From assembly GCF_048773025.1 (NCBI RefSeq), contig NC_133544.1, forward strand, positions 63,973,501-64,037,500: 64,000 bases of DNA, given 5' to 3'. Shown here piece by piece: positions 22,322-34,689 of the stretch; the stretch's first letter is position 1, and every line of letters starts with the position of its first letter. The stretch comes from Camelus bactrianus. Taxonomy: Eukaryota; Chordata; Mammalia; Artiodactyla; Camelidae. The translations under genes were made by a program, and so were the position numbers. The notes under the pieces were generated by a model. It made no database searches. It had not been told where the DNA came from and saw only the letters and a list, made by a program, of their open reading frames with translations.

Positions 22322-22520
22322 GTTGGCAGAAGAAAATGATCCTTGCTCCCCAGAATACACCAGATCTAATAGGTTTAGTCTCCAGCTGGATGGTATAGAA
22401 ACTCCTCACTCAGAAACCAAGAGCCCCTCTCTGCACAGCAAGTCATGTGTCTTGTGGCCGCAGAGGCAGGCAAGTCAAACCAGCGCCTGAAGGCAAACAG
22501 GAACCGCGGCTGAAGGAAGC

Positions 22521-22536
22521 CCGCCCTCTGGTGGTC
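22521..22536 (-). promoter_or_regulatory. CTCF-like motif upstream of TRAV18 copy C
   Basis: Plus strand CCGCCCTCTGGTGGTC, so the forward CTCF core is on the minus strand. It lies about 200 bp upstream of the leader ATG and is conserved in copies A and B. Confidence 0.5.
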
Positions 22537-25160
22537 CTCCGACAAATTGCACACAGCCAGGTCTGATCTGATCTCCTCCTCCTTACAATAGCTTAAGAAA
22601 TGATAAAGGGGAATGAGACAGGACTCAAAGCTAAGAACCCTAAATAAAAGTATGCTTGGGGAAATATCCAGTTATTACTTCCAACATTTAGATGTGGCAC
22701 AGATATCTATAGCTTCCCCAGCAATCCCCGACACAACTTCTAGTGGAATAGTCTGGGGTCTCTTCCTTGCATGTGTCTCCATGGATCCCATGGGTCAGAG
22801 AAGGGTCCCTCTGCCTAGAAAGTCCCCGCTACTGTTTTCGTCCTTCACCTGAATTAGCTCTGTTCATCCTGCAAGACTCAGTCCACGTGTCGTGGAGGAA
22901 ACACGACCTCCTGCAGTTCTCAAGTAATCTGTGGTTGGATGATCAGGATCTTCCCTCCATCATCATGGACTGATGATATATTTGTACAATACAATGAAGA
23001 TTAATTACTATGAATTCTTTATCACTGATAAAGACAGAGTTCACCTTCCAACGAGAAAACTGGACAAAATGAATTAAACCATTTTTGGACATTGGACTTC
23101 ACAGAAAAGCACAGAAAAAAGGGAAAACAGACGAGGTGAGCTCTGACATCGCGCGCTTTGCTTCACAGAAGCAGGTTCTAGGCGCCAGCACAGGAGGGAG
23201 TCACCAAAAAGAGCCGAGCTGAAGCACTGCTGCATTGAGACAGCCAGTGTCTGGGGATCCTGAAGCACCTGGAATGTGTGGACCAGGGGACCAGGGAGGA
23301 GGGGTGTGTACAGAGAGAGAGATAGTGAGGGGGGGTCACTTTGAATCCTGGGCTGAGTGCTAATCTGCAGCACAAGAGAGGACACTCACGGAGCGCAGTA
23401 AACGTCCCTGACGGGGGCTCCTCGGGGCTCCCTGGACCACACTTGGGTGACAGCAGCCTTACACATTTAGCCTCAGGAGGGACGGGTGAACTTGCTTAGG
23501 TAACTTGGTTCATGAAACATCATCTTTTAGCTTCTTGTCACATCCTTGTTTTAATCCGACTGAGTGTTTTCTTTTAGAAAGTCAGCTTTAGGTGCTTAAT
23601 AGTATGAGCCAGGCTCTCTCACTCCAGGGGCCTGTGTGTGCCAAGGCTCTGCCTCCCGCTTATTTGGCTCATTAGGGAGTTCAGGAGCCTCAGGGGAAAG
23701 CACTGTTTGCTCAGTGTCAGTGAGCTTGTTTGTCTACTTTCCTGTGTAATTAACTGTGCTAGTGAAATAAAAAAACAGAAAATTTAACAAGAGTCATTTT
23801 TCATAGCTTATTTCTCTACGATTGGATTTACTTTATGCAAAGCATGATTATATGATAGTAAGAAGTCCAAACACTGCTCCCTGCTCACAGAAGCCATTTT
23901 AAGGCTTGGGGACGCTGTTGGGGCCGACAGCTGTGACGCCCCCCTGCAGAGGCTCTCAGGGCAGTGCTGTCAATCTAGTAACAAAGGCTGTGACTAAGTC
24001 AGTTGAACACAAGAATCATATTCTTCAAAGGATAGATATTCACCTACAAAGACTTCTCACCAGGTAAGAACTTTATTTTAGCTCTTACTCAAATGAGGGT
24101 CTTGAGCAGAGTTACCATGCTGACAAGGCTCCCTGGCTCAGCAGATCGCCCAGCTGCTCTCACACTGCTGTGCAAGCTCAGGAATCCCTAAGCGCAAGCG
24201 TTCGTTCTTGAAATGTACAGAGTTACCCACGGGGTGTGCTGCTCTGTCAGTAACACATGAAGCAGGACAGGACACGAGGCCTATCTCAAACTGCCTTCAG
24301 CTGAGTGAGGAGCCGGTGAGTAAAACAAGTCCTCGCTCCTGCCCACGCTCCCCCTCGTCAGGGCCCGGGCCTGCGGACTGAGGGGCCAGACGGGGAACAG
24401 AGAACGGATGCATTTATCACCAGGCGAATAAATCCTGCTCGCGTGCATTACTTGTTTCCAGTGTTCAGATTTACTGTGGTCCTTCCAACTCCCTCTCCTT
24501 TTCTTAGGCCTGTTTAGTAAGATGTTTAACCCCTAATGCTCAGTGTCCAAAACCAAGCATGTGAGAGCCCAGAATGTGAGCTGAGAGGGGGGCGTCTTCT
24601 CTTAGGCGTCAGACACAAGGCTCGCTAGGTGACGATGGTGACCACATTCTCCAGGATTGTTAAAACTATTAAACTATTCTAACCAATAAAATCTGCATTT
24701 TAATAGTTGTGCCTATAAATTATGAAATGACAATAATCCAGTGTCTCAGCTACATGTCCTACAACCAGCAGGAAAACAGATGTCTCCTCTCTCTGCTGTG
24801 CCCCACGCTGTGCTCCCAGAAAGTACGGTCCCAAGAGGTGAAGACAGGAGTTGAGCTGCAGAGATGCAGAGAGGACACTCTGCGTGGGCAGGACTTGAGC
24901 GGAGATGAGAGACGCACCACATCCTTGCTAATGAGAAGAGGGGCGTTTAGATGCCTCCTGCTTTGAGGATGGCTGACCCTTTCCCCTAGTTTTTTGGAGC
25001 CGGTGAAAAAGCTAACCCCATTCCCAAGACAGATGGCATTTAAACTGGATACAGCATGAGAATCTCGTCTTCTCCAATAATCACTTCACCTCAGGGAGAA
25101 TTAATGCCTCAGTCAGTCATACTTCAGATGTATTGGAAAAATGTTTACATACCCTTTACA

Positions 25161-25653
25161 TAAGAGGAGAGAGAATCCTCCATAACCTAGAGAGGTTTAG
25201 CAACTTGAAACTTAGCTGTTAGTGGTATGTCTGTTCCGGCGGAAAAGGCCATTCCTTCGTCGGCTTTTACCTTGACAAGTGGAATTTTGCTGAATGTTTA
25301 TTTCAACAGTGTGCAAGGCTGAAACCAAATCAGTTTGAAGGCTGCTGTGAACACTGATCAATTCTTAGAGCATTTCCTCTTTGGTCTGTCAGCAAATGTG
25401 GAAACTACAGCTTAAATTATCTAGTCAGGGGGATTATCGTGGCCCTGCCTGGGCCCCGAGAAGAGCATTTTATGTTGACCATCAGTCACCTGCTCTTCTC
25501 TGTCGGGGCCTGGGGCTTGTCTGGGCAGGGGCTCTGTGAATGGGGACATTGAGCACAGGGCATCTGGACCCGTGGGGTCACCTTCAAACAATGTCCAGAT
25601 GTCCCTGTCTCTTCAGTGAACCTTGGTTCTCTTCTTGAAAAACACATCAAAGA
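25161..25653. other. Intergenic, no gene recognised
   Basis: Lies beyond the duplicated unit; nothing recognised. Confidence 0.4.
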
Positions 25654-25692
25654 TTATGTTATGTTATGTTATGTTATGTTATGTTATGTTAT
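25654..25692. repeat. (ATGTT)n microsatellite
   Basis: Seven perfect ATGTT units. Confidence 0.95.
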
Positions 25693-25749
25693 AAAAACAG
25701 GACATGACTGAAAATCTGATGTAGGTCCTGGAACGACTCTGCTTTTTAC

Positions 25750-26035
25750 GCTAATAATGCTCATCATGGACTGAGCCCCTGCTGTGTCAGATGCAACGCC
25801 ATGTACCTGTGCTAAAATTGTATTTTATTTATGTAAAACACATGTGTGTGTTTACATACAATTTAATTTTATAATAACTTGAAATATGTAGAGATGTAAA
25901 TGATTTTCTTTAATTCTTACCCCCATGAGGTCAGTTTTACTATGACCATTTTACACACCAAGAAACTGAGGCACAGATCAGATAAAGAATGCTTCAAAAG
26001 TCGTGCTGCAGTGGACATGACGGGATTGGAATCTA
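25750..26035 (+). mobile_element. MIR SINE
   Basis: Matches the MIR core in order: GACTGAGCCCCTGCTGTGTC near 25770, then CCCCATGAGGTCAGTTTTAC and CCAAGAAACTGAGGCACAGA near 25960. An AT-rich insertion separates the halves. Confidence 0.75.
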
Positions 26036-26059
26036 GCTAATCTCAACTGTTCATTTTAT

Positions 26060-26720
26060 TAAATGTGATTTCAAGTATATACAAAAGTGTGCAGGACAGA
26101 ACAGTGAAGCCCAGGGACCTATGGCTCAGTGGTGTCCGTTATGAATTCACGGCCAGCCTTGTATCATGCACCCCCCACCACATTTACTCATGCTGAAGTT
26201 TTTAACTCCCAAGAAGCATAATGTTTTGTGTTTGGTTATTTTAGGGAATATCTCTAAGTTTTTATTTTTTTAAAAAAACAGCTATCAGCACACTTTAAAT
26301 TAATAATAATTCCTTAAAGTCCAGTATCCAACACGTGTTCAAATGTCAATTCCTTGAGTTTCATTAAATCACCTCCACCGAAGGGCCACATACTGTGAAT
26401 GACTGATAAGCTAATTAAGCCTCTTCTTGTCTACGGGCTCCTCATTCCCATTTATTCCTTGCTCTTATAGTTGAAAAATATCAGTTTGTCCTGGAGAGTT
26501 TTCCACACTGTGGACGTGGTTCATTGGATATTTCTGACGCGTTTACTATGTCCCCGTCCTTTGTGCCTCCTGTAATTGGCAGCTGCATGTAGAGAGCGGT
26601 GCCTTCCTCCATCGGGTAAACCAGAGACAAAGCTGGTCCCACTTCTTGAGGAAGTTGTTTGATTGAGTTGCGATTTCGAGTCCAGCTCATCTGTCTCTCT
26701 CTGCTTGGAAATGCTGAGGA
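26060..26720 (+). mobile_element. Ancient interspersed repeat, family unassigned
   Basis: I recognise text of a common old mammalian repeat: AATAATTCCTTAAAGTCCAG near 26304 and AGTTTGTCCTGGAGAGTTTTCC near 26482. I cannot name the family with confidence. Confidence 0.4.
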
Positions 26721-27589
26721 TGAAGGAGTCACAGAAGAACGATGGTGTGAGCGCAGGGGCTTCCACCCCACCTCAGAGGAGAGCACAGATCTGACACTGA
26801 ACTGTTCACTCCCGAGGACATCTGACTCTGATGGAAATTTTACTTTTTATTAAAGAAAAAGACTCTTTTATCATGAAATAAAGTGGCCTGATTTTTAAGG
26901 ATGACATGTCAAGGGCACTAGGCTGCTGAACCTGAATCATATTGTCTGGAGAAGGTGGGGATGAGGGCACACACAGCAGAGGATGTCGGTGGTGGACAGG
27001 ATGCACTCAGGGCAGAGAAAAGGCAACTGATACGTGCAGTGAAGTGAAGCAGGATGGCGGTGGGCTGAGCTCATTTGTATCCCACGTAACGTGTACCTGA
27101 TATCTACTTGCATTCCTTCTTTAAAAGAATACAGTTGTTTGGGTCCAGATTATAAATGTGTCATCTAAGTGATTCAGGAACCAGAAGAGTTCTTTGAGGG
27201 AGCAGTAGATTTTTATTTATTTATCTCTATTTCTAATTTTAAGTTGCAGAACTTTGCTGTATTTGATTTAAGTTAAACTCCACCCGAGGACACTGGAAGA
27301 ACTTTGCAGCAGAGGTACCTTGTGCAAGGGCAGAGGCTCTGAGTTGTGGGGTAAGAGGGTGACTAATTCGGGGGAGCCCCTAAAGAGGAAGAATTGTGAA
27401 GAAGCAGCAGGGCTGCAGCTGGTGGCCCCGGTCCGCTGCCCCACCCACAGGGGCTGGAAGAGCCCTCACCTGTCCTGCTGGTGGTGACTATTTCGTATCC
27501 CCAGCCCCCTCCCCAGAGGCTCCCTTTGCTGCAGCTTCTGGGTATCCGCCTGTCCGTATTTGATGGGCTGGCAGCCTGACTTGGATTGT
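26721..27589. other. Intergenic, no gene recognised
   Basis: No V-gene remnant. A GC-richer patch lies at about 27370-27560. Confidence 0.4.
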
Positions 27590-28020
27590 CTGCAGTAAAA
27601 CTCAGCAAGACACACAATCCTGCTCTGAGTTGCATAAACAAGGGACTAGTCTCAAGATCACACATGCGTCCATGAACAATGCACCCGGGGAAGTTTCTTT
27701 AACAGGTTGTGAAATGTTTCAGCATCTACCAACTGAACTGCCGATCCGAGTTAGTGACACGTCACAGGAATCCTATGCCGTCTCTGGGCAAGAGGGTGGG
27801 CTGAAAGCAGGCATTTCTAGAAAAGATCGTGTAGGTTTCTTTTTCCAGTTTTCCTCCCCAAGTTCCTCTCTGTAGAGCAATCCCAGCTTTCCAAGATTCT
27901 TGGCTCTGAGCATCACAGCTGGCAGGATACTGAGGGTGCCTCCAGCACACAGAACAATGGAGAGAGAAAATAGCAGCCACTCCCAGGCCCGCCCACAGCC
28001 AGACCCCACCTGCGCCTCTG

Positions 28021-28059
28021 GGTTTGTGCTCAGCTCCCCCTGCAGCCCCTCTCACTGTG
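28021..28059 (-). other. TRAV18 copy B 23-RSS
   Basis: Minus strand: heptamer CACAGTG, 23-bp spacer, nonamer GCACAAACC. Confidence 0.92.
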
Positions 28060-28532
28060 TCGCTCAGAGCACAGTAGTACACGGCCGAGTCTGACGTCTG
28101 CACGGACGGTTTCTGCAGGTGGAAGGTCCTGTTACTCTTAACAAGAGTTGCCTGAAAACCTTGATGCTCGGGCCTCGGGTTTGCAGCGGAGCCCTTCAGG
28201 AGGAGCTGAGGAGCTTTGTTGACATACTGCACATACCAGAAAAGGTAGGCATCTGAATAAGTGCTCTGGTAAGTGCAGTTCAGGATCAAAAGTGCCTCCT
28301 CTGGGAGAGTGACTGGGACTTCAGTCTGGGTCACTGAGTCTCCACTGGTTCCCCCTAAAAGAGAATCACCTTGTTATGTTAGAAATGCACAGAAGGAGGG
28401 TTTTCTGCCAGAGAAGTAAACTAAAAGTTAACTATGATTATAAGAATATGAAAAATCATTAACATTTACAGTAAAATGTTACTTACTGTATAATAAGAAG
28501 ATCAGAAGAATTGGGTGAGTGGCAGAAAGCAT
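28060..28532 (-). CDS. TRAV18: TRAV18 copy B, T-cell receptor alpha V segment
   Basis: The leader exon is 28487-28532 (MLSATHPILLIFLLY, donor GTAAGT) and the V exon is 28060-28354 (acceptor TTTTAG). The V domain starts DSVTQTEVPVTLPEEALL, with the first Cys in LNCTYQSTYSDAYLFW (a CDR1 different from copies A and C), then YVQYVNKAPQLLLKGS, and ends [11 protein letters not shown]. The core is intact and functional by appearance. The frame runs past the RSS in germline DNA, but only the part to the heptamer is used after rearrangement. The FR2-FR3 nucleotide sequence is almost identical to copy C, while introns and flanks differ more. Confidence 0.93.
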
Positions 28533-28731
28533 GTTGGCAGAGGAAAATTGTCCTTGCTCCCCGGAATACAGCAAATCTAACAGCTCTAGTCTCCAACTGG
28601 ATGTTATAGAAACTCCTCACTCAGAAAGTGAGAGCCCCTCTCTGCACAGCGAGTCATCTGTCTTGTGGCCTCAGAGGCAGGCAGGTCAAACCAGCGCCTG
28701 AAGGCAAACATGAACCACGGCTGAAGGAAGC

Positions 28732-28747
28732 CCGCCCTCTGGTGGTC
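28732..28747 (-). promoter_or_regulatory. CTCF-like motif upstream of TRAV18 copy B
   Basis: Plus strand CCGCCCTCTGGTGGTC, identical to copy C, about 200 bp upstream of the leader. Confidence 0.5.
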
Positions 28748-31330
28748 CTCCGACAAACTGCACCACAGCAGGTCTGATCTCCTCCTAACAGCTGGAGAGA
28801 TGATAACGGGGAATCAGCCAGGACCCTAAGAATAGAGCCCTAGACAATGCTTCGGGCAATACTCAATTATTTCAATTATTTTCTACACGGTGCAGGTATC
28901 TATAGCTTCCCAAATAATCTCAGGCACAACTTCAAGTGGAATAGTCTGGGGTCTCTTCCTTGCATATTTCTCCACGGTTCCCCATGGTCAGGGAAGGCTC
29001 CCTCTGCCTAGGAATTCCTCGGTACTCTGTTCTCATCCTTTACCTGAATTAGTTCTACTCATCCCCCAGGTCCCAATCAACATGTCATGGAGGAAACGGG
29101 ATCTACTGCAGTTCTCAAATAATCTCTGGTTAAATGATATGGGCTTTGTCCCCCAACATCAAGGAGTGATACATTTGTAAGATACAATAATAATAAATTA
29201 CTCTGACTTACATTTCACTGACACAGAGCTGAGCTTCCAACAAGAAAACTGGACAAAATCAATGAAACCATTTTTGGACACTGGACTTCACAGAAAAGCA
29301 CAGAGATAAGGAAAACAGATGAGGTGAGTCGTGACATTGCTCCGCTTTCTCCATGGAAGCAGTTTCTAGGCACCAGTGCAGGAGGGATTTACCAAAAAGA
29401 GCCCAGCCATCTCCCTGTGGGATTGACACAGAGTACAGTTTGGGGATCCCGAAGCACCTCGAATGTGTGGACCAGGGGACCAGGGAGGAGGGATGTGTAC
29501 AGAGAGAGAGATAATTGCAGGGGGGTCATTCTGAATCTCTGGCTGAGTGCTGATCTGCAACATAAGAGAGACCACTCACTGAGTTCAGTAAATCTCCCTG
29601 ACAGGGGCTCCTCGGGGCTCCCTGGACCACACTTGGGTGACAGCAGGCTTACACGTTTCGCCTTAGGAGGGACAGGTGACCTTGCTTACGTAACTTGGTT
29701 CATGAAACACCATCTTTTAACTTCTTGTCATATCCTTGTTTTAATCCAACTGAGTATTTTCTTTTAGAAAGTCAGGTTTAGGTGCTTAATAGTATTAGCC
29801 AGGCACCCTTCACTCCAGGGGCGTGTGTGTGCTATTGATCAGTCTCCTATTTTTTTGTTTATTAGAGAATTCAGGAAGCTCGAGGGAAAGCACTGGTTAC
29901 TCATTGCCTGTCAGCATGTTTGTCTAGTTGCCAGTGAAATTATTTATGCTAGAGAAACAAAACCCGCAGAAGATTTAACAGGGTCATCTTCATAGCCTGT
30001 TAATTCTCCAAGATTGTGTTTAGTTCATGCAAATTGTGATTGTATTACGGAAGTCCAAACACTGTACCCTGCTCACAGAAACTATTTTAAGGCACGGGGA
30101 CACTGTTGGGGCCGACAGCTGTGACGCTCCCCTGCAGAGGCTCTCAGGGCAGTGCTGTGAATCTAGTAACAATGGCTCTAAGTCAGTTGAACACAAGAAT
30201 CATATTTTTCAAAGGATAGATATTCACCTACAAAGACTTCTCACCAGGTAAGAACTTTATTTTAGCTCTTACTCAAATTAGGGTCTTGAGCAGAGTTATC
30301 AGGCTGACAAGGCTCCCTGGCTCAGCAGATCGCCCAGCTGCTCTCACACTGCTGTGCAAGTTCAGGAATCCCTAAGCGCAAGCGTTTGTTCTGGAAACGT
30401 ACAGAGTTATCCACGATGTGTGATCCTCTGTCAATAACACATAAAGGAAAACAAGATGTGATTCTTATCTCAAATTCCTTTCAGTCGTGTGAGCAGCAGG
30501 TAAATAAAACAAATTCTCCTGCCTGCATGTAGCAGTCAGGGCCCAGGCACGTGGAATGAGGGTCACGTTAGAAAAGGAGAACTGATGGATGTCACTGGGC
30601 GAATAAAACCTCCTCGAATGTCTTATTTCCAGTGTTTATGTTTCTTGTTCTTCCATCTCCCTCTCCCCTTCTTAGGCCTTTTTATCAAGATGTTTAACCC
30701 CGAATGCTCAGGTGTCCAAAACCCAGTGTATAGGAGTTCAGAAGGCAGCCTTTACTTTCAGATTGGGTGTACAGACAATGCGTTGTTAGGTAAGGATGGT
30801 GACTACGTTCTTCAGAACTATTGTAACCATTAAATTGCTACAACTATTAAAATCTGCATTTTAACAGTTGTGCCTATAAATGATGAAATGACAATGATCT
30901 GGTGTCTCAGCTACATCTCCTACAACCAGCAGGAAAACAGATGTCTCTTCTCGCTGCTGTGCCCCACATTGTGCTTCCAGAAGGCATGGTCCCAAGAGGT
31001 GTAGACAAGAGTCGAGCCTGCAGAGATGCAGAGAGGATACTCTGTGATGGGCAGGACTTTAGCAGAGACACAGATCAGTGACCAAAAAGGCACCACATCC
31101 TTGCTAATGAGAAGAGGAATGTTGAGATGCTTCCTGCTTTGAGAATGAGTGACACTCTCCCCTAGTTTCTTGGAGTAGGTGAAAAGCTTCCCCCACTCCA
31201 AGGCAGCTTGCATTTAAACTGAATATGAAATGAGAATATTCTCCTCACGAATAATTATCTCACCCATGGGAAATTAATTCCTCAACCAGTCATATTTCAG
31301 ATAGATCGAAAAGTGCTTAGATACCCTTCA

Positions 31331-33196
31331 AACAGGTTAGTAGCCTCCACTTGAGTGCAACATACACTCAGCACATGGAAGGTACTGTTCTGTGTAGCTG
31401 GACCGGAGAGAAAAGGCGGAGGGAAGGGCACAAGGATAAACTCATCAGCAAAATGGTTGTTGTTAACGAATGATTTCATATCATGCCTCTTGAGTCACAA
31501 AACTGCCAAGGGTATGCCATGGCATCAACGGTAGGGAAAAATACACTTATGTGTGTACACAAATTAGCTGTGGGTGTCTGTAAGCAACACCAAATTCAGA
31601 AAATTCTACTTAGTGCCTAAATACAAGAATTCTTGTCAAAAGTCAATATATGTAATTTTGAAATATCCCCTCCTCTTCCAGACAGCATCTATTAATTATT
31701 GGTGGAAATTGGCGTAAGGAAAACCCTAAAAATATATACTTTTGGAACCAAAGAATTATTAAAAGCAAGAGAAATCCTATTAAAAATACCAGCATGTACA
31801 CCAGAGACTGACACATTGTAACTGACTATACGTCAAAAACAAAAAAAAGAACAAAACTCAAGTTTCTGGGCACTGAGAAACAGTCAGATTTCTAAGGAGC
31901 GCCAACCTTGGAATTACATCAGTTACTAATATAAGGCATTGACCACTCAAGTGTCTAAGACAGGAATTTAGTACCATAACTTCAACAAAAAGTCCCCAAA
32001 GTTGAGGAAATTAATTGAGCTAGCTATTTATCTGGATTATCAAAATTGAACTAAAATATTTACCATTTACAGAAAAAATAAAATAAAAATTTCTCAGAAG
32101 CATAAAAGAAATAATACCAGCAGACTTCAATCTCCGCTGGTGTCTGTTCTTCGATCATAGTCAGTAAACTCTGCATCCGTCAGTGCTGGGGAGCCGGGTC
32201 TCACAGCCCTACTTACCAGTCCATGAGAACACATACTTCCAGTAAGACCAGGTCCATCAAGATTTTAAAGGTTACTGCTCTTAGTAAATCAGTATGTTTA
32301 AGGCAAAGGTGGAGACAGCCCTGCTTTCTTTTTATCCTCACTCTCAGCTTTGACTTGAAAACCCTAGAAGTTCTTGAAGCCACTAAAATCCATCCTGCTA
32401 ACACTAGAGTTAAGGCTTTTTAAATAGTGAGAAACATGCCCCTAGGTTTTGTTTTGGCACAAATTATTCACGTGCCTAGAAACTTCCACATTGTATTGAC
32501 ATCACACCTGTATTGACTAATTGTGTAAGAAGAATTTGTTTTAATTAACTTATACTAGAGCAGAACAGAAAGTGCTGAGTCCTGCGCTCTCACTGAGTAG
32601 ACATACTTGCCACATCAAGGTTTTGTTGGGTTGGTTTTTTTGGTTTTTTTTTTGGTATTTGAAAAATATGGTCATTTCTCTGTTTTGTGCTTGTTTGGTG
32701 TGGAGAAACTGGGGACTTTTTACATTTGGGTTCCCAGTGAACAAGACTCCAAGTGGCCTCCTCCTTTTATAAACAGACAGCTGAATGTTTCCTTGGCCAC
32801 TGAATCGGAGCCACTTCAGGAGGCTCCCTGGCATAAATGCAATGATAAAAATAATACGCAGGTTACACAGTCAGGGCCAGGAGCTGGGTCCAGGCTTTCT
32901 CATAGCCCAGGTCCTCCAGTCCAGAATTGGGATCATTATTTAGTGTCTGTAAAGAGCTGCTGTGACGACGGGAAGACGGTGGACACGTGTCAGCCCCGTG
33001 CAAGCAAGACACACCGCGTGCGCAGTGCTTGCTGCTGAGGCTGCTCTGACCCGCAGCGCCCCTGACAGAAGAAACAGCTTGTCAGGACGCTCCTCTCACT
33101 GAACCGACTTAGGCAGCTGCATTTCTGGAGCAACCACGAGGGAAGGAAAAGTCAAGGGAAGAGAGAATAAAGTCACTGAAATTGGAGTGTCTGAAG
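31331..33196. other. Intergenic, no gene recognised
   Basis: Between duplication units B and A. A small L1 tail is listed separately. A frame of about 143 codons at 32607-33038 has no recognisable family and runs through a T-rich low-complexity tract. Confidence 0.4.
31788..31855 (+). mobile_element. L1 3' tail, very short
   Basis: GTACACCAGAGACTGACACA followed by TTGTAACTGACTATACGTC and an A-rich end, the terminal L1 3' UTR. Confidence 0.6.
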
Positions 33197-33627
33197 GTGA
33201 AACTCAGCAAGACCCACAGTCCTGCTCTGAGTTGTATAAACAAGAGACTAGCCTCCAGTTACACATTTGTGCATGAACAATGTGCCCTGGGAACTTCCAT
33301 TAACAGGTTGTGAAATATTTCAGCAAGAACAACTGAACTGTCATTGATCAGAGTTAGCGAAACCTCCCCGGAGATATGAGCCTTCCCTGGGAAAGAGGGT
33401 GGGCTGAAAACACGCATTCCTGGAGAAGAGCTCTTAGGTTCCTGTTTCCACTGTTCTTACCCCAGTTCCTCTCTGTAGAGCAATCCCAGCTTTCCAAGGT
33501 TCTTGCCTCTGAGCATCACAGCTGGCAGGACACTGAGGGTGCCTCCAGCACACAGAACGCTGGAGAGAGAAAATAGCAGCCCCTCCCAGGCCCGCCCACA
33601 GCCAGACCCCACCTGCGGCTGGCTCCG

Positions 33628-33666
33628 GGTTTGTGCTCAGCTCCCCCTGCAGCCCCTCTCACTGTG
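33628..33666 (-). other. TRAV18 copy A 23-RSS
   Basis: Minus strand: heptamer CACAGTG, 23-bp spacer, nonamer GCACAAACC. Confidence 0.92.
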
Positions 33667-34146
33667 TCTCTCAGAGCACAGTAGTACACGGCCGAGTCTG
33701 ACATCTGCACGGACGGTTTCTGCAGGTGGAAGGTCCTGCTACTCTTAACAAGAGTGGCCTGAAAACCCTGATGCTCAGGCCTCGGGTTTGCAGTTGAGCC
33801 CTTCAGGAGGAGTTGAGGAGCTCTGTTGACATACTGCACATACCAGAAAAGGTATGGATCTGAATCAATGGTCTGGTAAGTGCAGTTCAGGATCAAAAGT
33901 GCCTCCTCTGGGAGAGTGACTGGGACTTCGGTCTGGGTCACTGAGTCTCCACTGGTTCCCCCTAAAAGAGAATCGCCTTGTTATGTTAGAAATGCACAGG
34001 AGGAGGGTTTTGAGGCAGACAAGAAAACTAAAAGTTAACTAGGATTATAGGAAAATAAAAAAAAAAAAAGCATTAACATTTAGGGTAAGGCATCACTTAC
34101 TGTATAATAAGAAGATCACAAGAAGTAGGTGAGAGGCAGAAAGCAT
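33667..34146 (-). CDS. TRAV18: TRAV18 copy A, T-cell receptor alpha V segment
   Basis: The leader exon is 34101-34146 (MLSASHLLLVIFLLY, donor GTAAGT) and the V exon is 33667-33961 (acceptor TTTTAG). It has the first Cys in LNCTYQTIDSDPYLFW, YVQYVNRAPQLLLKGSTA, and [11 protein letters not shown] at the end. It shares FR1 with copy B and part of CDR1 (QTI) with copy C. Core residues, splice sites and RSS are intact, so it is likely functional. It is the most 5' of the three and the first after TRAV16; human has a single TRAV18. Confidence 0.92.
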
Positions 34147-34345
34147 GTTGGAAGTGGAAAATGATCCTTGCTCCCTGGAATACAGCAAATCTAATAGCTC
34201 TAGTCTCCAGCTGGATGCTGTAGAAACTCCTCACTCAGGAACCAAGAGCCCCTTTCTGCACAGCAAGCCATCTGTCTTGTGGCCTCAGAGGCAGGCAGGT
34301 CAAACCAGCGCCTGAAGGCAAACATGAACCACGGCTGAAGGAAGC

Positions 34346-34361
34346 CCGCCCCCCGGTGGCC
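34346..34361 (-). promoter_or_regulatory. CTCF-like motif upstream of TRAV18 copy A
   Basis: Plus strand CCGCCCCCCGGTGGCC, about 200 bp upstream of the leader, in the same place and orientation as in copies B and C. Confidence 0.5.
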
Positions 34362-34689
34362 CGCCGACAAACTGCACCACAGCAGGTCTGACCTCCTACA
34401 CGTAATAGCTGGAGAGATGATAAAGGGGAATGAGACAGGACTCAGAGGTAAGAACCCTAAACACAAGTATGCCTGGAGAAATATTCAGTATTTACTTCCA
34501 ACACAAGGTGTGGCACAGATATCTGTAGCTTCCCCAGCAATCCCCGACACAACTTCAAGTGGAATAGTCTGGGGTCTCTTCCTTGCATGTGTCTCCGTGG
34601 ATCCCATGAGATTCTGTCTTACAAGGCGCAGTGTGTGCTTCACAGTAGGGACTATTACATGCCGTTTTCTCCCCCTATGACCAGAATTC

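Larger units (their letters stand above)
21822..25160. repeat. TRAV18 duplication unit C
   Basis: Homologous in the same order to about 28003-31330. Shared landmarks are the V gene, its upstream region, the stretch with GGGGCCGACAGCTGTGACG (23919 and about 30109) and CCTACAAAGACTTCTCACC (24043 and about 30227). Similarity ends near 21822 on the V side and about 25160 on the other. Confidence 0.85.
27590..31330. repeat. TRAV18 duplication unit B
   Basis: The most complete copy of the duplicated block. Its left part (27590-28980) matches 33197-34606 of unit A; the part from about 28003 to 31330 matches unit C. About 3.7 kb in total. Confidence 0.85.
33197..34606. repeat. TRAV18 duplication unit A
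   Basis: Matches 27590-28980 of unit B (shared ACTCAGCAAGAC near the left end, TGTGGCACAGATATCT near the right end). Similarity stops abruptly near 34606, about 80 bp before the dUTPase-like fossil. Confidence 0.85.

Noticed and set aside
29324-29767. Plus-strand frame of 147 codons next to TRAV18 copy B
   Set aside because: The equivalent region of duplication unit C does not keep the same long frame, so it is not conserved coding sequence.
32607-33038. Plus-strand frame of 143 codons
   Set aside because: Runs through a T/G-rich low-complexity tract, has no motif, and shows no splice or promoter context.
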